From Phoronis pallida (lineage: Eukaryota > Phoronida > Phoronidae), in assembly GCA_028565715.1 (NCBI GenBank), contig JAOXYC010056676.1, positions 1-14,681 on the forward strand: 14,681 nucleotides of DNA. The letters run 5' to 3'. A program made the translations under genes and the position numbers. Positions 1-11,300 of this stretch are shown here, piece by piece (within the stretch, counting starts at the first letter, position 1; each line of letters starts with the position of its first letter). The notes under the pieces were generated by a model. That model had not been told where the DNA came from and did no database searches. It saw nothing but the letters and a program-made list of their open reading frames with translations.

Positions 1-291
1 TTTTAACTCGGCTAACGCCTCGTTAAAATACTTCATCCGATTCAAATTTCAATCGAATAACCTCACCTCATATTCAACCCAAGCCAAATAACCTATCATG
101 ATATAGTGTCTTTATTTTTGGAATTTTTTCTAGCGACATTAAAATTTCCATATGTAAAATACCTTTTAATTATGTTGAATATCGAAAAAAGACATTCTTT
201 ATTGTATACCAAGAAAACAAAGTTTTTCATTCATTATTTATTATTTCTTCAGCATAGCAAGCTTAATAGTGTATACATGTATGCACAAAAA
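1..291. other. Left-edge sequence, nothing identified
   Basis: AT-rich, with a 63-codon plus-strand open frame (106-297) of low-complexity composition that I do not regard as a gene. No repeat ends or RNA gene seen. Confidence 0.5.
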
Positions 292-462
292 GAATGAAAA
301 TATTCCAAGTATAATCAATGGATTGGATAACCTTTATTTGTAAGCATTTCAAATATCAAGAATTTTTTCAAAAAAGAATAAAATTATTCTATGCACGAGA
401 AAAAAAATGATTCACTCATCAATGGATTGGATTAGCTATATAGCATATCAAAGATCAAGTTT
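292..462 (+). repeat. Direct repeat, left copy (two half-units)
   Basis: It begins GAATGAAAATATTCCA and contains two diverged half-units, each with CAATGGATTGGAT and TATCAA(A)GATCAAG-like blocks separated by TTTTTTCAAAAAAGAA. The same order of blocks recurs at 1308-1490. Both copies are in direct orientation and bracket the broken coding stretch. Confidence 0.75.
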
Positions 463-527
463 TTTAAAGCGCTTCTGAATCATCCAAGTCAAGGCGCAGC
501 TCAGTCGTCTCATCTCCTTACACGAAG

Positions 528-1093
528 ATGTTCGACAAGATAGCATCACAAGGCAAGAGGATCACGTTCAAAAAAGTACTCGGAAAGGAGGTTTGCGCTT
601 TGTTTACAAAAACCTGCCGGAACCAAAACTTAACCCTGAAGCTGCGGATCTGGAAGCCGACTTTATAAAGTTGAAGAATAACGTAATATTGTGGAGGTGT
701 CTAGAAAAAGCAGGACATTTGAAAGCTTGTAAGTACAACTCAAACACCTCTGACGCAGCTTTCATGAAGGCGAATATTGAAACTTTTGAGGAAACTCTTG
801 AAAGCTCGAAGTTACTTAGAGACGATATAACAATAGTTACAATACTAATGTTCAATTACTGTAATCTTTGCGAGTTAAACCGATTTGCTTCCCCCATATT
901 AGACGTCCGCGAAAAGCTGTATTGTGAGGCTGCACGAAAACTGGAGAACAAGGAGGATGTCACAAAGTTTGACCCAGAAGAGATGGTTATGCATTTGTCA
1001 AACGTCAGTCGCAGAAAGGCTGTTAAATCTCTGAAGAATAATGATACATGTAGTGATATTGTCGGCACTATGATGGAGCTGACAATGTTATAA
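528..1093 (+). pseudogene. Broken single-exon coding stretch, weakly BAR-domain-like
   Basis: ATG at 528 opens MFDKIASQGKRITFKKVLGK. After about 20 codons the likely reading continues in another frame from about 593 and runs open for 166 codons to TAA at 1091. I do not recognise the gene firmly. The amphipathic charged pattern (DLEADFIKLKNN, FEETLESSKLLRDD, FASPILDVREKL, ARKLENKED) recalls Gvp36- or endophilin-like BAR domains, where an N-terminal amphipathic stretch precedes an acidic 'LExDFxxLE' helix and a later 'F-xPL' turn. No intron is visible, the start is frameshifted, and AATAAA follows at 1281, so a decayed retrocopy is plausible. A real gene with a missed 5' exon spliced near 590 is the alternative. 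Confidence 0.4.
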
Positions 1094-1280
1094 TGATCAG
1101 ATCATCCAAATACTCGTCAAGAGGCATTGGACCGACGTCGACTGCAAGAAAACATGTACACACAAGAAATAGACAATGCATATTTGATAGCGAAGAATTG
1201 AACGGACACCTTTAAACATCACAATTTTTACAGACTATACATAAGAATTCAAGTTTTTTTCTTAGCTTTCCTAATAGACA

Positions 1281-1286
1281 AATAAA
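1281..1286 (+). terminator. AATAAA polyadenylation signal downstream of the plus-strand coding stretch
   Basis: A canonical AATAAA lies about 190 nt after the stop of the 528-1093 stretch, in A-rich sequence. It could be the processing signal of that gene or of its retrocopied mRNA. No long poly(A) tract follows. Confidence 0.35.
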
Positions 1287-1307
1287 TATAAAAATATAAA
1301 CATTGTC

Positions 1308-1490
1308 GAATGAAAATATTCCAGGCAAAAGAGAAAATCAATTCACTTATCAATGGGTTGGATAAGCTTTAGATGTAAGAGTATCAAAGATCAAGAATTT
1401 TTTTCAAAAAAGAAGGAAATATACTAGGCACAAGAGAAAATCAATTCACTTGTCAATGGGTTGGATGCGCTTACTATATAGGCCAATCAA
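1308..1490 (+). repeat. Direct repeat, right copy (two half-units)
   Basis: It starts GAATGAAAATATTCCA, identical to the left copy for 16 bases. It then has two half-units with TCAATTCACTTRTCAATGGG and TATCAAAGATCAAGAATTTT. The half-units inside this copy are more alike than left is to right, which suggests local homogenisation. Its right end runs close to the 3' end of the CLCA gene. Confidence 0.75.
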
Positions 1491-1508
1491 ATGGGTATCT
1501 AATTTGTG

Positions 1509-1514
1509 TTTATC
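1509..1514 (-). terminator. Possible weak polyadenylation signal (GATAAA) for the CLCA gene
   Basis: GATAAA on the minus strand lies about 88 nt past the TGA. No canonical AATAAA or ATTAAA was seen on this strand between the stop and about position 350. One-base variants are used in animals, but this is only a candidate. Confidence 0.25.
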
Positions 1515-1601
1515 AGAATGGATAAGCAAAACACGAACACTTGGTTCATTTAAGCCTAAAAAACTAGCAGCCAAATGTGATGTGATTCCGTCGTCGCAAA
1601 A

Positions 1602-2323
1602 TCACACTCTATGGAGCTCGTGACCTTCATAGATCTTATTATCGTGGTAAGCAGTTAGGGTTACCCTGCGCTTCGCCATCTTTCGTGCATTTTTTCTCCT
1701 TACCGACAAACATATCGATAGGGCTACGACTATAACTATCAGTAAAGCAACGGCTCCGAGTGCCATACCCAAAATGTCACCGTTCGAGAGGCGCGCTTCG
1801 ATAACAATGGCGGTAGTCGGAATCTGAGATGTATCCGGTACGTCGCTCTCTGTTGTCGTGTTTATCAGAAATGTTGTATTCGGTGCGTCGCTCTCTGTTG
1901 TCGTGTTTATCTGAAATGTTGTATTCGGTGCGTTGCTCTCTGTGGTATCGGCTAACTGAGATGTCGTATCTGGTGTGTCGCTTTCTGATGTTGCGGTTGG
2001 TGGGTCCGGCGTCGGTGCTGGCGTTGTTGGCGGTGGCTCTATTACCACGTATCGTGCAGGTTCTCTGTTGGTGAAGGCAACTGGGACAATGTTAGAAATG
2101 TCGCCACTCTTGTTGCAACCGTCAACAGCTTTTACGGCAAAGAAATACGTTACTTCTTTGGGGAATGAGACCAAATTAACAACAAATTTCTCCAAAGTGT
2201 TGGGCTCTTTAGGTTCATCCAACTGGCCTTCAGAAACCATTGATTGGTTGATAACATTGCAGTTGAAAAACTGGTTTCTGAGCATACTTATGTCTGTATG
2301 CACTCTGAGGTCATATCTTGAAG
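1602..2323 (-). CDS. CLCA exon N: FnIII end, repeat stalk, TM helix, tail, stop
   Basis: This terminal exon has 722 nt, enters in phase 1 and encodes residues 762-1001 plus TGA. SRYDLRV and YFFAVKAVDGCNKSGDISNI close the FnIII-like domain (compare 'FxAIxAxDxxxxxSxxSNI'). A Pro/Thr-rich run and four 15-residue repeats follow (873-931), then a hydrophobic helix of about 24 residues (945-968) and a basic tail with RRKNARKMAKRR. Ending on a long last exon with anchor and tail is consistent with a membrane-tethered CLCA of the CLCA2/4 kind rather than the secreted CLCA1 kind. Confidence 0.95.
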
Positions 2324-5300
2324 CTGGAAATGACATGATCGGACAAATTAAAACAGGTCTACATAACCAAATGGTATTTGTTTTGAAGCAACTCTTGAAT
2401 GATTCGTTTTAAAGCTTTGTTCAATATATGAGTCGTGGTCACATATTTCTTATCGATTTGAAACAGTTGCGGTTGAACATTAATTTTATCAATCAGTTTG
2501 ATTCACAGAATCAATCTTACCATTGCCATCTGTTAAGTCATCACCAACAGCTGTCCATGTCAACGTCGCCACGGAAGTCTTGTAAACGGCGCTTACAACC
2601 TAAAACACAGAAAATTAAGTGGTAATGTTGAACGTCGCTCTACGAGATCTCCAGACAACTAATAAGGGATTTACTATGTTTTCTGTTTTGTATTTACGTA
2701 TTTATCTACTTGTAGTGTAAGATCTGTTTCGAAAGGACTCTCGACAGGATTCATTTCCAAGCATCATTCCATACGGTATTGTAAGATATTCATAATTAGA
2801 ACGCCAAGGCTGGACAATTTGACCTGCAAGTTTTTTAGTCGGACGCTACCTTCACATTGAGAAGAGACCACAAGTATATTATAATTGCAATCCGCTAACA
2901 CTTACAAAAGTCATTTTGACAATCGGCAAAGTTGCAGAGTCTGTACTAGACAATTTGTCAATATGTATTGTCATTGTGAACCAATAGCAATTGTCAATAG
3001 CATCACTTACGGTTAGATCCGTGATTTGACTGGGCTCAAACAAGTCCAAGGAAGCTGGTGAAGTCGTGCCTACGTGTTGTGCTGGCTGGTTAACAACACT
3101 GAACGACCCCGCTGTCGCAACACGAGATATCTTGTCCACGGTCGTGTATACGGGAACGTTCACAGGGGTGTCTTTAAAATGAAAAACTTAGTTGAAGCTT
3201 CATTGTATAAAAAAAAATAGAATAAAGCTCATACAGTTTTAAGTATACAGACAGGTTTGATAAATCTTGTTCGATTAGAAGCAAGCTGGGACTGACACAA
3301 GCATGAGAGAGAGAGAGAGTTCATACATTTATTAACCATAAACAATAACATTACAATTCATACGATGGTAAATTTAAATGGTAAGGAGACCTCTAATAGA
3401 CTTAACGTCGCTAAACAAGAGGCCACCTTTTACGAAAAAGTGATATAATTTGCAAATAAACGTTTAAAAATGAATTAATCAGATAGATTAACAATATTAT
3501 TGAAAACAAATTGTATCCATTATTAAGAGATACATTGTAATTTATAACTACAACCCACAAGCTCTCCAACTTGCCGCAATTTAAGTTAGTGCTAAAAGTA
3601 CACGTTTGATTTGAATAATTCCTGGTCTAAGATCAATTCCATTCCAATTTTTGTAGAGGTTCAGATAATTACCACATTGCCCAGTCAGGAAGCAAACGTC
3701 AACAGCACTTTGTCCTCCGGTGGCTGCCATGCCCTTCTGGCGTCCAGAGCTATCTTTGACTTTGACTTTGACAGCATAATTGCCATTTCCATTGAATTTA
3801 AGAAAATAGCCCGAGTAAATACCATCTTCTTTAGTAGTATCTGCACCTATTAGAAATACAAGAGCTTGTGAGTGTTTGAAGAAATAACATGCTTGAGACG
3901 TTTGACATGCAACATTTTATAGCTGGTTAATCCCATTGATGGAACACAAGAAAGAATCCTTGTGCTTCGAAAAATTCGACAAATGCAACAAACATCCCGG
4001 TCATGCAGTTGTGTAGGAAATCCAAGAAACAATGTTTTGCTTGCTTGACTGATATAATGAGTAGCCTGAATCATGATGTCTAAGTTCTTTACACAGTTTT
4101 GTTATTAATGACACTCGCGCTATTTAGATCCTACCCGAGAATTTTCTTTTAATTTGGAAGGTGTAACGATTATGGTTTAACAGTTGATAAAACCGAAAAA
4201 AAATCGGGCGTCACCGGCATAACTTCGCCGTCACCGGGACGCGAACTTTTGAGTATTTTGCAAATTTAGGAAATTGACTGGGTGACAAAAATACTCTATA
4301 AAATCGACAAAAAGGCATGTATAAGTAAAAAGACAAATAAATTTTAAACGGCTTTGGATGTACTTCTTGTATGAAAATGCAAAAGTAATTTTCGTTGACG
4401 CTTGTTTTTTACACGAACGCTGATGCTCAAATTGCCAAATTTTTTGCGTAAAATGTTTTTAAATTTATCAACAAAAAGGAAATACGCTACCCAAGAATTT
4501 TTTTTTATTTTGATACTGTATTTGTTATTGTAACTGCTTCATGATTAAAAGTAAAAACAATTGGGGTCATCGCATTAATTTTTCCACCAAACGGAAAAGT
4601 TTGCGATGTACTGGACACAAAATCGACCAAAATACTTAATTTTGCGAGACTTGGGGGGTTTTGAGTAATTCACCGGCACCAAAATGCATAAGGATAATCT
4701 ATATTTGTTACACAAACCTTTAAATACAAAAAGATGTTCACAAATATGATTTTCGACTCATTTTAACCCCACTAATGCCAATATGAGGGTAGCGCCGTAC
4801 TTTAATATGTAATGAAGATAACATATTGTTTTATTATCACTTCGTCAATATTTGAAAAGGCATATTTTTATAGTAAACAGTCATATCAAACTCTCTACCT
4901 GAAATATAAAGATTGTAAAAATAACCAATGTTCAAATTCGCTAAAAATTTGAATTCAACCTTACGTAACTACAATATTGCTCTAAACTAAGCGAGAAAAC
5001 AATGTGTCATGTATTTGCGCACAAACGATAGGCGCGAGTGTATTTTTAAATACACTCGCGCCTATTGTTTTTGTCAAATACATGACGCATTGTACTTAAA
5101 AGTACTCACCTGCTCCGTTGTCAAGAAGTCTGACGACTGTTTCTGATCGACTACTCTCTACGATTGCGTGCACTTTAGCACCCACGATCGGTACGGATCC
5201 GGCTTGTAGGGTCGCATAAATAATCATAGCTGGACTAGTCCTTGTATCTACAAACAAACAGTGATCGCAGAAGCTGAACAGGGATACGGAAATAGCAGTG

Positions 5301-8300
5301 GTTTTTGGAACAACATTGTATTTGGGCAGCAATGTATGATGGAATTACTAGTCCCAGACCCTTCAGGTTTTTGCCCAGGCTACAAACAGTTGAAGTTTCT
5401 TATATTTATCTATGGAGGTCAGATGTTAGTTCAAGGTCACTTTCAATATCACTTTGAGAATAGTTTGAAAAAGAAATTATCCTACCGGTGAAGTTGACTG
5501 TTGTTCGACCGAGTTCACTCGTCAAGGTGATTGGTTCAACGTCTGCTGATTTAGCACGTGATGTCACAGAAATGTGAAGCTCATAGTCGTAGTACTGGTT
5601 GTTATGTATTTGAAGTTTCCATGTTCCAGATTTAGCAATATCGGGCACAGTTATACGCAGTACATTAAGAGAGGTAGGTTGAGGTACCGTGAATGATGAA
5701 TTAGACGGATCGATGACCGTGACAATCAGGAGAGCTACTGGTCTATTCGATGTTATGACAAATGAAGTGTCTTTACCAAGAGTGTCGTCGATGAAGATAT
5801 CTTCAGAGTGGGTTTCTCCTGGAGACAACGTAACAGTGTCTCCGGATAACTGAAAAGGAATTATTCGTACAATATTACAGATTTTTGATACTTTTAGACG
5901 ACCCTAAAGTTTTTTCCATAGGACTTGCAGATTTTCTACTTCTACTGATTTATAGATAGTTAACTCTGCAATTGAGCGCATGCGCCTATATGCGAAATAA
6001 TGCATTTTGCTCTCAAAATTTGTCAAATCAGAACAGGCGTACTTTTGTCATATTAATTTCAATACTCGTTACTATAGATGAACCTTTGATACTTTTAAAA
6101 AGAACCTGTTGAACACTTTTCGCTATGACTACATTAGCGATTTCAGTAATTTTCTCGCAAAATAGGCGCATGGGCCTACACGTTCCGCGTATAGGCGTGT
6201 ATTCATAAGCGCATGCGCTCGATTGCGGGGCTATACGGTAGCCTATCGCGTAGGGGTTGGAAAAGCACGCAATACTTTAATTCTAATAAGGTGATGCTAA
6301 ACAGGCGTTACTGCAAACATTATGCTAATATAAGGTTTACCTTGACAAATGTCGACTTGTGTGATTCCTCAGTAACTGTCTGTGTAAAAGCATCTGCCAA
6401 ACTCGCGCTAGAACTTTGACCACTGGAGAAATATGACATTCCTCCTGTATCTGTTGCCAAAGCTCTCAGCCTGGGGTCAGCATTGTTTGACACCAAAATG
6501 GTATCAAAAAGTATTCCAGCACTTTTGAGTTCGGGCAAATACGTTCCTGGATAGTCAGACGAATCTTGACCGTCGGACAGAAGAATTAACCGTCCTCCGT
6601 GACTAGTCCCAAGTTGGCTCTTTAAGACCTGCGTTTAAAACAAAATAGAAACTTGCTTAACTACCTTAGGTGTCTTTGCGCCTAGATGGCACATAAGGCT
6701 CCAACAGGATACCTCCACTGTCGCCGAACCTTTGCTTGGTGTCATTTGAATCACATCCCATGACCGGCCATTGTGTTTCATTTTTTGACACTAATCTTTT
6801 GGAAAGAATGAGGGTCAACATTTTCATACTCAAAAAATTCAAAACCAAACCAAAATGATTTAAACAATATATTTTGCCAGTGGGCTCTGCAGGCATTAAA
6901 CACGGTCTGGCACACCCATGGGTCTGTTCTTATTGGGGGGAGGGGGTAGACTGCTGTCCAGAAGTGCCTGCTCACAGAACAAAACATCCATTGCTGTGAG
7001 AAGTGACTGCTGGACATGAGGCAGATGGAAGCGTCTGCCAGGCTTAAAACCACTCCAATGTTTCGATGCTACTGTCCACTTGATGTACTTTGCTGGGGCG
7101 CCTCCCAACCACCTGCTCCCAAGTCGAGCCAATGTCAATATTGGGCCCCGAAAACTGGCGGGAGGTGCACTGCTGTTGGTGCGTAGGCCTACTTGCTGAT
7201 GAGGCATGCAAAGTGTGGCTGCGCTACTTAATGCGTTTTTTAGAATTCGGTAAAAAATAACCAAAACGTACCACTCCTAACAAAATCACAAGTTTGATAA
7301 AAACAATAATATTGGGTGGCCCCCCCAAAAAAACGTTCCCAATTGTAATGCCTCATAACTCCTAAACTGAACATTCTGAAACGTTGAAAGTTCATCTTGA
7401 TTAACATCATTATAATGATAATTATTGGGAAAAATTATCACACATTTGGTGACAGGGCAGCGAAATCAAAATTTGCCGTTCCGCGGTAATTGCTTTGTTT
7501 ACGTCAAATAATGGCGTTCGATGCGAGAAGCGAGGAAAGTTCATTCTGACAAGGCACATTGATTTTTATGTACCATAAACGCTGTTCAATGAATTGTTAT
7601 GAAATTTGCAGCACAAAGACAAAATGTGTATGTGCAACGCATCTTAAATTTTTAGTGTAGTTTAATGAACAGTTCTCGAGATTCAAGCAAAAAGAGTTCA
7701 AGCGAAAAAATCATTGACGGAAACAAAATAACTCCGGAACGTAAAATTTCGACTAGTTATTTTGTTTTCCTTGCCGTGTCAACAAATATTAACAAATTAT
7801 TTTGAAATTTTGGCTTCTTATTAGTTAAACAAGTGTGCTTATCAGGATACACTATCAGCATTTTGGAAGGATCGGTTGAGGAGATAGGTCACGTTGAAGT
7901 TGGGAACGGTTTTTTTGGGCGACCCGATATACGTTACAATATGTCTTACAGTAATTCCCATCTTGATCCCGTCGCCAATCGATGTCCCGCCTCCTGCGTA
8001 AAGTGAGTCAACAGCAAGTAGAATAGAGGGTTTTGATGACGCATTGATTTCCGTCATGTTGTGAACTATTCTTGCGACGGAATTGAATTTGACTACCGCA
8101 ATGTTTATCCCATCCTCGTACAGTTGAATAGCCTCGGCAACAGTCTCTTTTGCTTGTTGGATTCGAATGCCCTTGAAATGAAAGACATTTTGTGTTGTAG
8201 TGATTTTTTAACTTTAAAAACGTTTTACAAAATATTATAAGGTCACAAACAATTAGATTGCAGCCCTGTAATTTAGAATTGTGCCAAAGCTGTCGCCCTG

Positions 8301-11300
8301 CCACAATGTGATTTTCATTCTTATCGTTGATTTAACTTTAAGCATTGAATAGCTTTTTGCGTTTACTCCAACAAAATATATCTCAACAGCAGATTTCATC
8401 AATAATGCTGCAATGCCTATACCAAATTCCACAAACAATTAAGTGATTGGACTTCATCATTCACTTACACGCATACTGCCGCTGACGTCAATCACAAATA
8501 CCAATCGACTCTCTGCCTTTCGCATCACCCGGAAGTTGGGTATCGTCTCGACTTTGGCGTTATTCGGAATTGATGGGTTTTTGTTATCTGCAGGATATAA
8601 AACCACGATAAAGAGCTTGTAATTTTTATTTTTTTTTAATAAGTTTATTGCTTTCAATAAATCACAATACAAATGACACATAAATTTCACTGTATGATGA
8701 TTCTTTTAATTTTAGTATTTGTAACCTCTCACTAATCAGGTAATGTAGTATACATAGTTATAATGGAAAGTATGGTATGGCATACTATATGCTCTATCTA
8801 ACATATTATAATAATAAATGTAGATCTGCAAAAGGACCCCACTTTTTAGTAAAACCATCAGCATCACCCTTCTTCATGAAAATGTACAGATCAGTTTTGC
8901 AATAGTTCACTACAAAGCGTTTAAGACCAGTGAAGTCAGGTTTAACCAGTTTAGCTCTCTGATTATAAATATACATTTTTATCAAGCAAGCTAAGATATT
9001 AAATATGAATGACTGATCATCAAAGCCAAATCAGAGCTTGTTATTGATAATTGAAGTTTTTTGGCCGTAAAACCTATGCCAATAAATATTTTTCAAATTT
9101 GGACTTTACCTTTTATCCCCGAGTTAATAACTTAGATAAGTCAATCTTTAATTCCCATTTCTGTCTTCTCAAATTTAATGACCATGTAGCATTTACCATT
9201 TAAACTTAATTAGAATTAAAAATTTAATCAAATCCTTAATGATCGTTCAGCAAATCGACGAGTTGTGTATCCTGAGAAGACAACTGTGATGAGTTTTTTA
9301 AGCTATGGTCACATTCCAGCTCACGCAAATCTGTCGTACGATGAACTTTTTACTTCGTCAGGGGGCCGTCGTGGGACCGTCGTACGATGAAATACGTTTG
9401 TGGTCTTAATGAACTCACGACAGGTCTACGACGAGCTCACGACAGATTTGTCGTGTGGATAAAATGGGTTGGATGAATTTATCGCCCCGACAGATTTTTC
9501 ATCGCAAGACCGTCGCCGATGAACCAAAAAATCGCACGACGGTCGTGCGATCATCGTACTATGATCGCGGGACTTGTCAAAATTCTTGTCGTGAACCCGT
9601 CGTAGACCCATCGTGGCTCCATTGTGATCATAAAGACCATCAATGACAAAAATGAAAATACAAATAAAATGTATCTTGGATAGATGGGCGGCTAAAAGCG
9701 CCGTCCAACAACAGTGATATAACAACAGCAACAAAAACAGTTTAAGGATGGGAGAGGGTGGAAAATGAAAACTGAAAACTTTATGGACAATTTCGGAAAC
9801 ACGTCTGATATGAAATTGGTGAGATCAAAATCAAAAACAACAAATCGATACGACACTTGACCCACGACATGAGACCAATATGTGGCAACGCTACGTCAAG
9901 GGTTATGAAATTAATATGCCAATACAGTTGCTGCAAGAGAATACAATGATAGATTTCTCACATTTTTGACGGGAATGAATATCAACAAAATTGTCTTTTA
10001 CAACTAAAATAGTGAGGTCATCGAAATGCTCACCAATGGGTAAAGAAGTGTTGTTATGAGAAACAGTTTGGCGGTGACCATTCAAACGCGTGGAGAGCAT
10101 TGCATGTTTCTCCAAAATACCAGGCATCGATAGATCTTTTACAGCGAATAAGGTAAACAACAATTTTAATCATGTTATCAATAAGTTTATATTCGCCTTA
10201 CAAACGCGCAATGGTCATTAAAGTTCAACAACACCTGTTTGAAAGAGAATATCACTAAGTTGTACTTGTCCACCAAGTAGCAAAAAATAACAATCCATGA
10301 AAAACTGGAAGTCGGATTTCCCCATGTAACGGATTCACAGCATGTGCTTTAAATGTTCCAATTTTTACGCCTGAACATCTCTAAAAATGTTTATTTTAAG
10401 TATTAAACTTAATTTTTTAGACTCGTTTAGAGAAACATATAATCAATAAATGGAGTAAATTTCAGATCTGGAAATGATATTTCCAAAAAATTAGAACAAA
10501 ACAAAAATGTCAAGTAAAATTCTTCAAATTACGCGGACATTAGCGGGAATATCATGTTATTTCAATGGACAGTTATAAGACAAAATTGTACCGCCATTTT
10601 TGTAAAAGGGGCCATTAACGCGTTGTTGAATCTACCTTTTTGTAATTTTTACCATTCATCTATAATATAATAAATCATCAGAATCTAAAATTAGTAGTTG
10701 TTTACTCAAATATTTTTTGAGATATTATAGCCGTAAAGATCGGGACATTTTTTCTGAATCACCCGATTTATGATAGAGACATAACCGGTTTCGGATGATT
10801 GCAAGGCCTTTAAACACAATTGGAGGGTTCTATTGGGTCATAAAATGCTGCGAGAGATCGTGAACTTTGAGTAAAGTACAAGGTGATATATATATATACC
10901 TCTGAAATCTTCGTGTTCTCTCATAATTTCCCAGTTGCTTCTTCCCTGACATAATCGATTGTGCTTGTTTGGTGCTTCGCAGTTGTGGAGTGTCAATGGG
11001 TCGGAAGTATCGTTGTCACAGAAACCAACAGTCTGAAACGTACAAATAAAAGTATGCTTTGCTGGCCGAAAGTCATTTTAAAATGTCTAAGACACGGGAA
11101 TTAAATCCAGGTATCTTTTGGCAAGACATGTGTTCTCAGTACCGGGGTCTAAGTGTTTCGTGTACGTGCTTATTGTTTTTTCTTAACTTATCTCACGTAA
11201 ATAGTGCAAAAGAGAATGAAGCGTGGTTTCTATATCAGAAATCTAAATACCTAGGTTACCGTTTTCCAAAGAATGAAGGTACTTTATCGCAGTTAATAAA

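Noticed and set aside
1829-2412. Two plus-strand open frames opposite the last CLCA exon
   Set aside because: They lie antisense to the repeat stalk and FnIII coding sequence, show the repeat only as a mirror of the coding minisatellite, and have no recognisable domain.
6896-7264. Minus-strand frame in intron G-H as an extra CLCA exon
   Set aside because: No CLCA similarity, and exons G and H already join in phase 0 with continuous VWA sequence.
8253-8438. Minus-strand open frame between exons F and G
   Set aside because: It sits wholly inside intron F-G; the VWA reads through cleanly from ...GSMR to GIRIQQ... without it, and its peptide has no VWA features.
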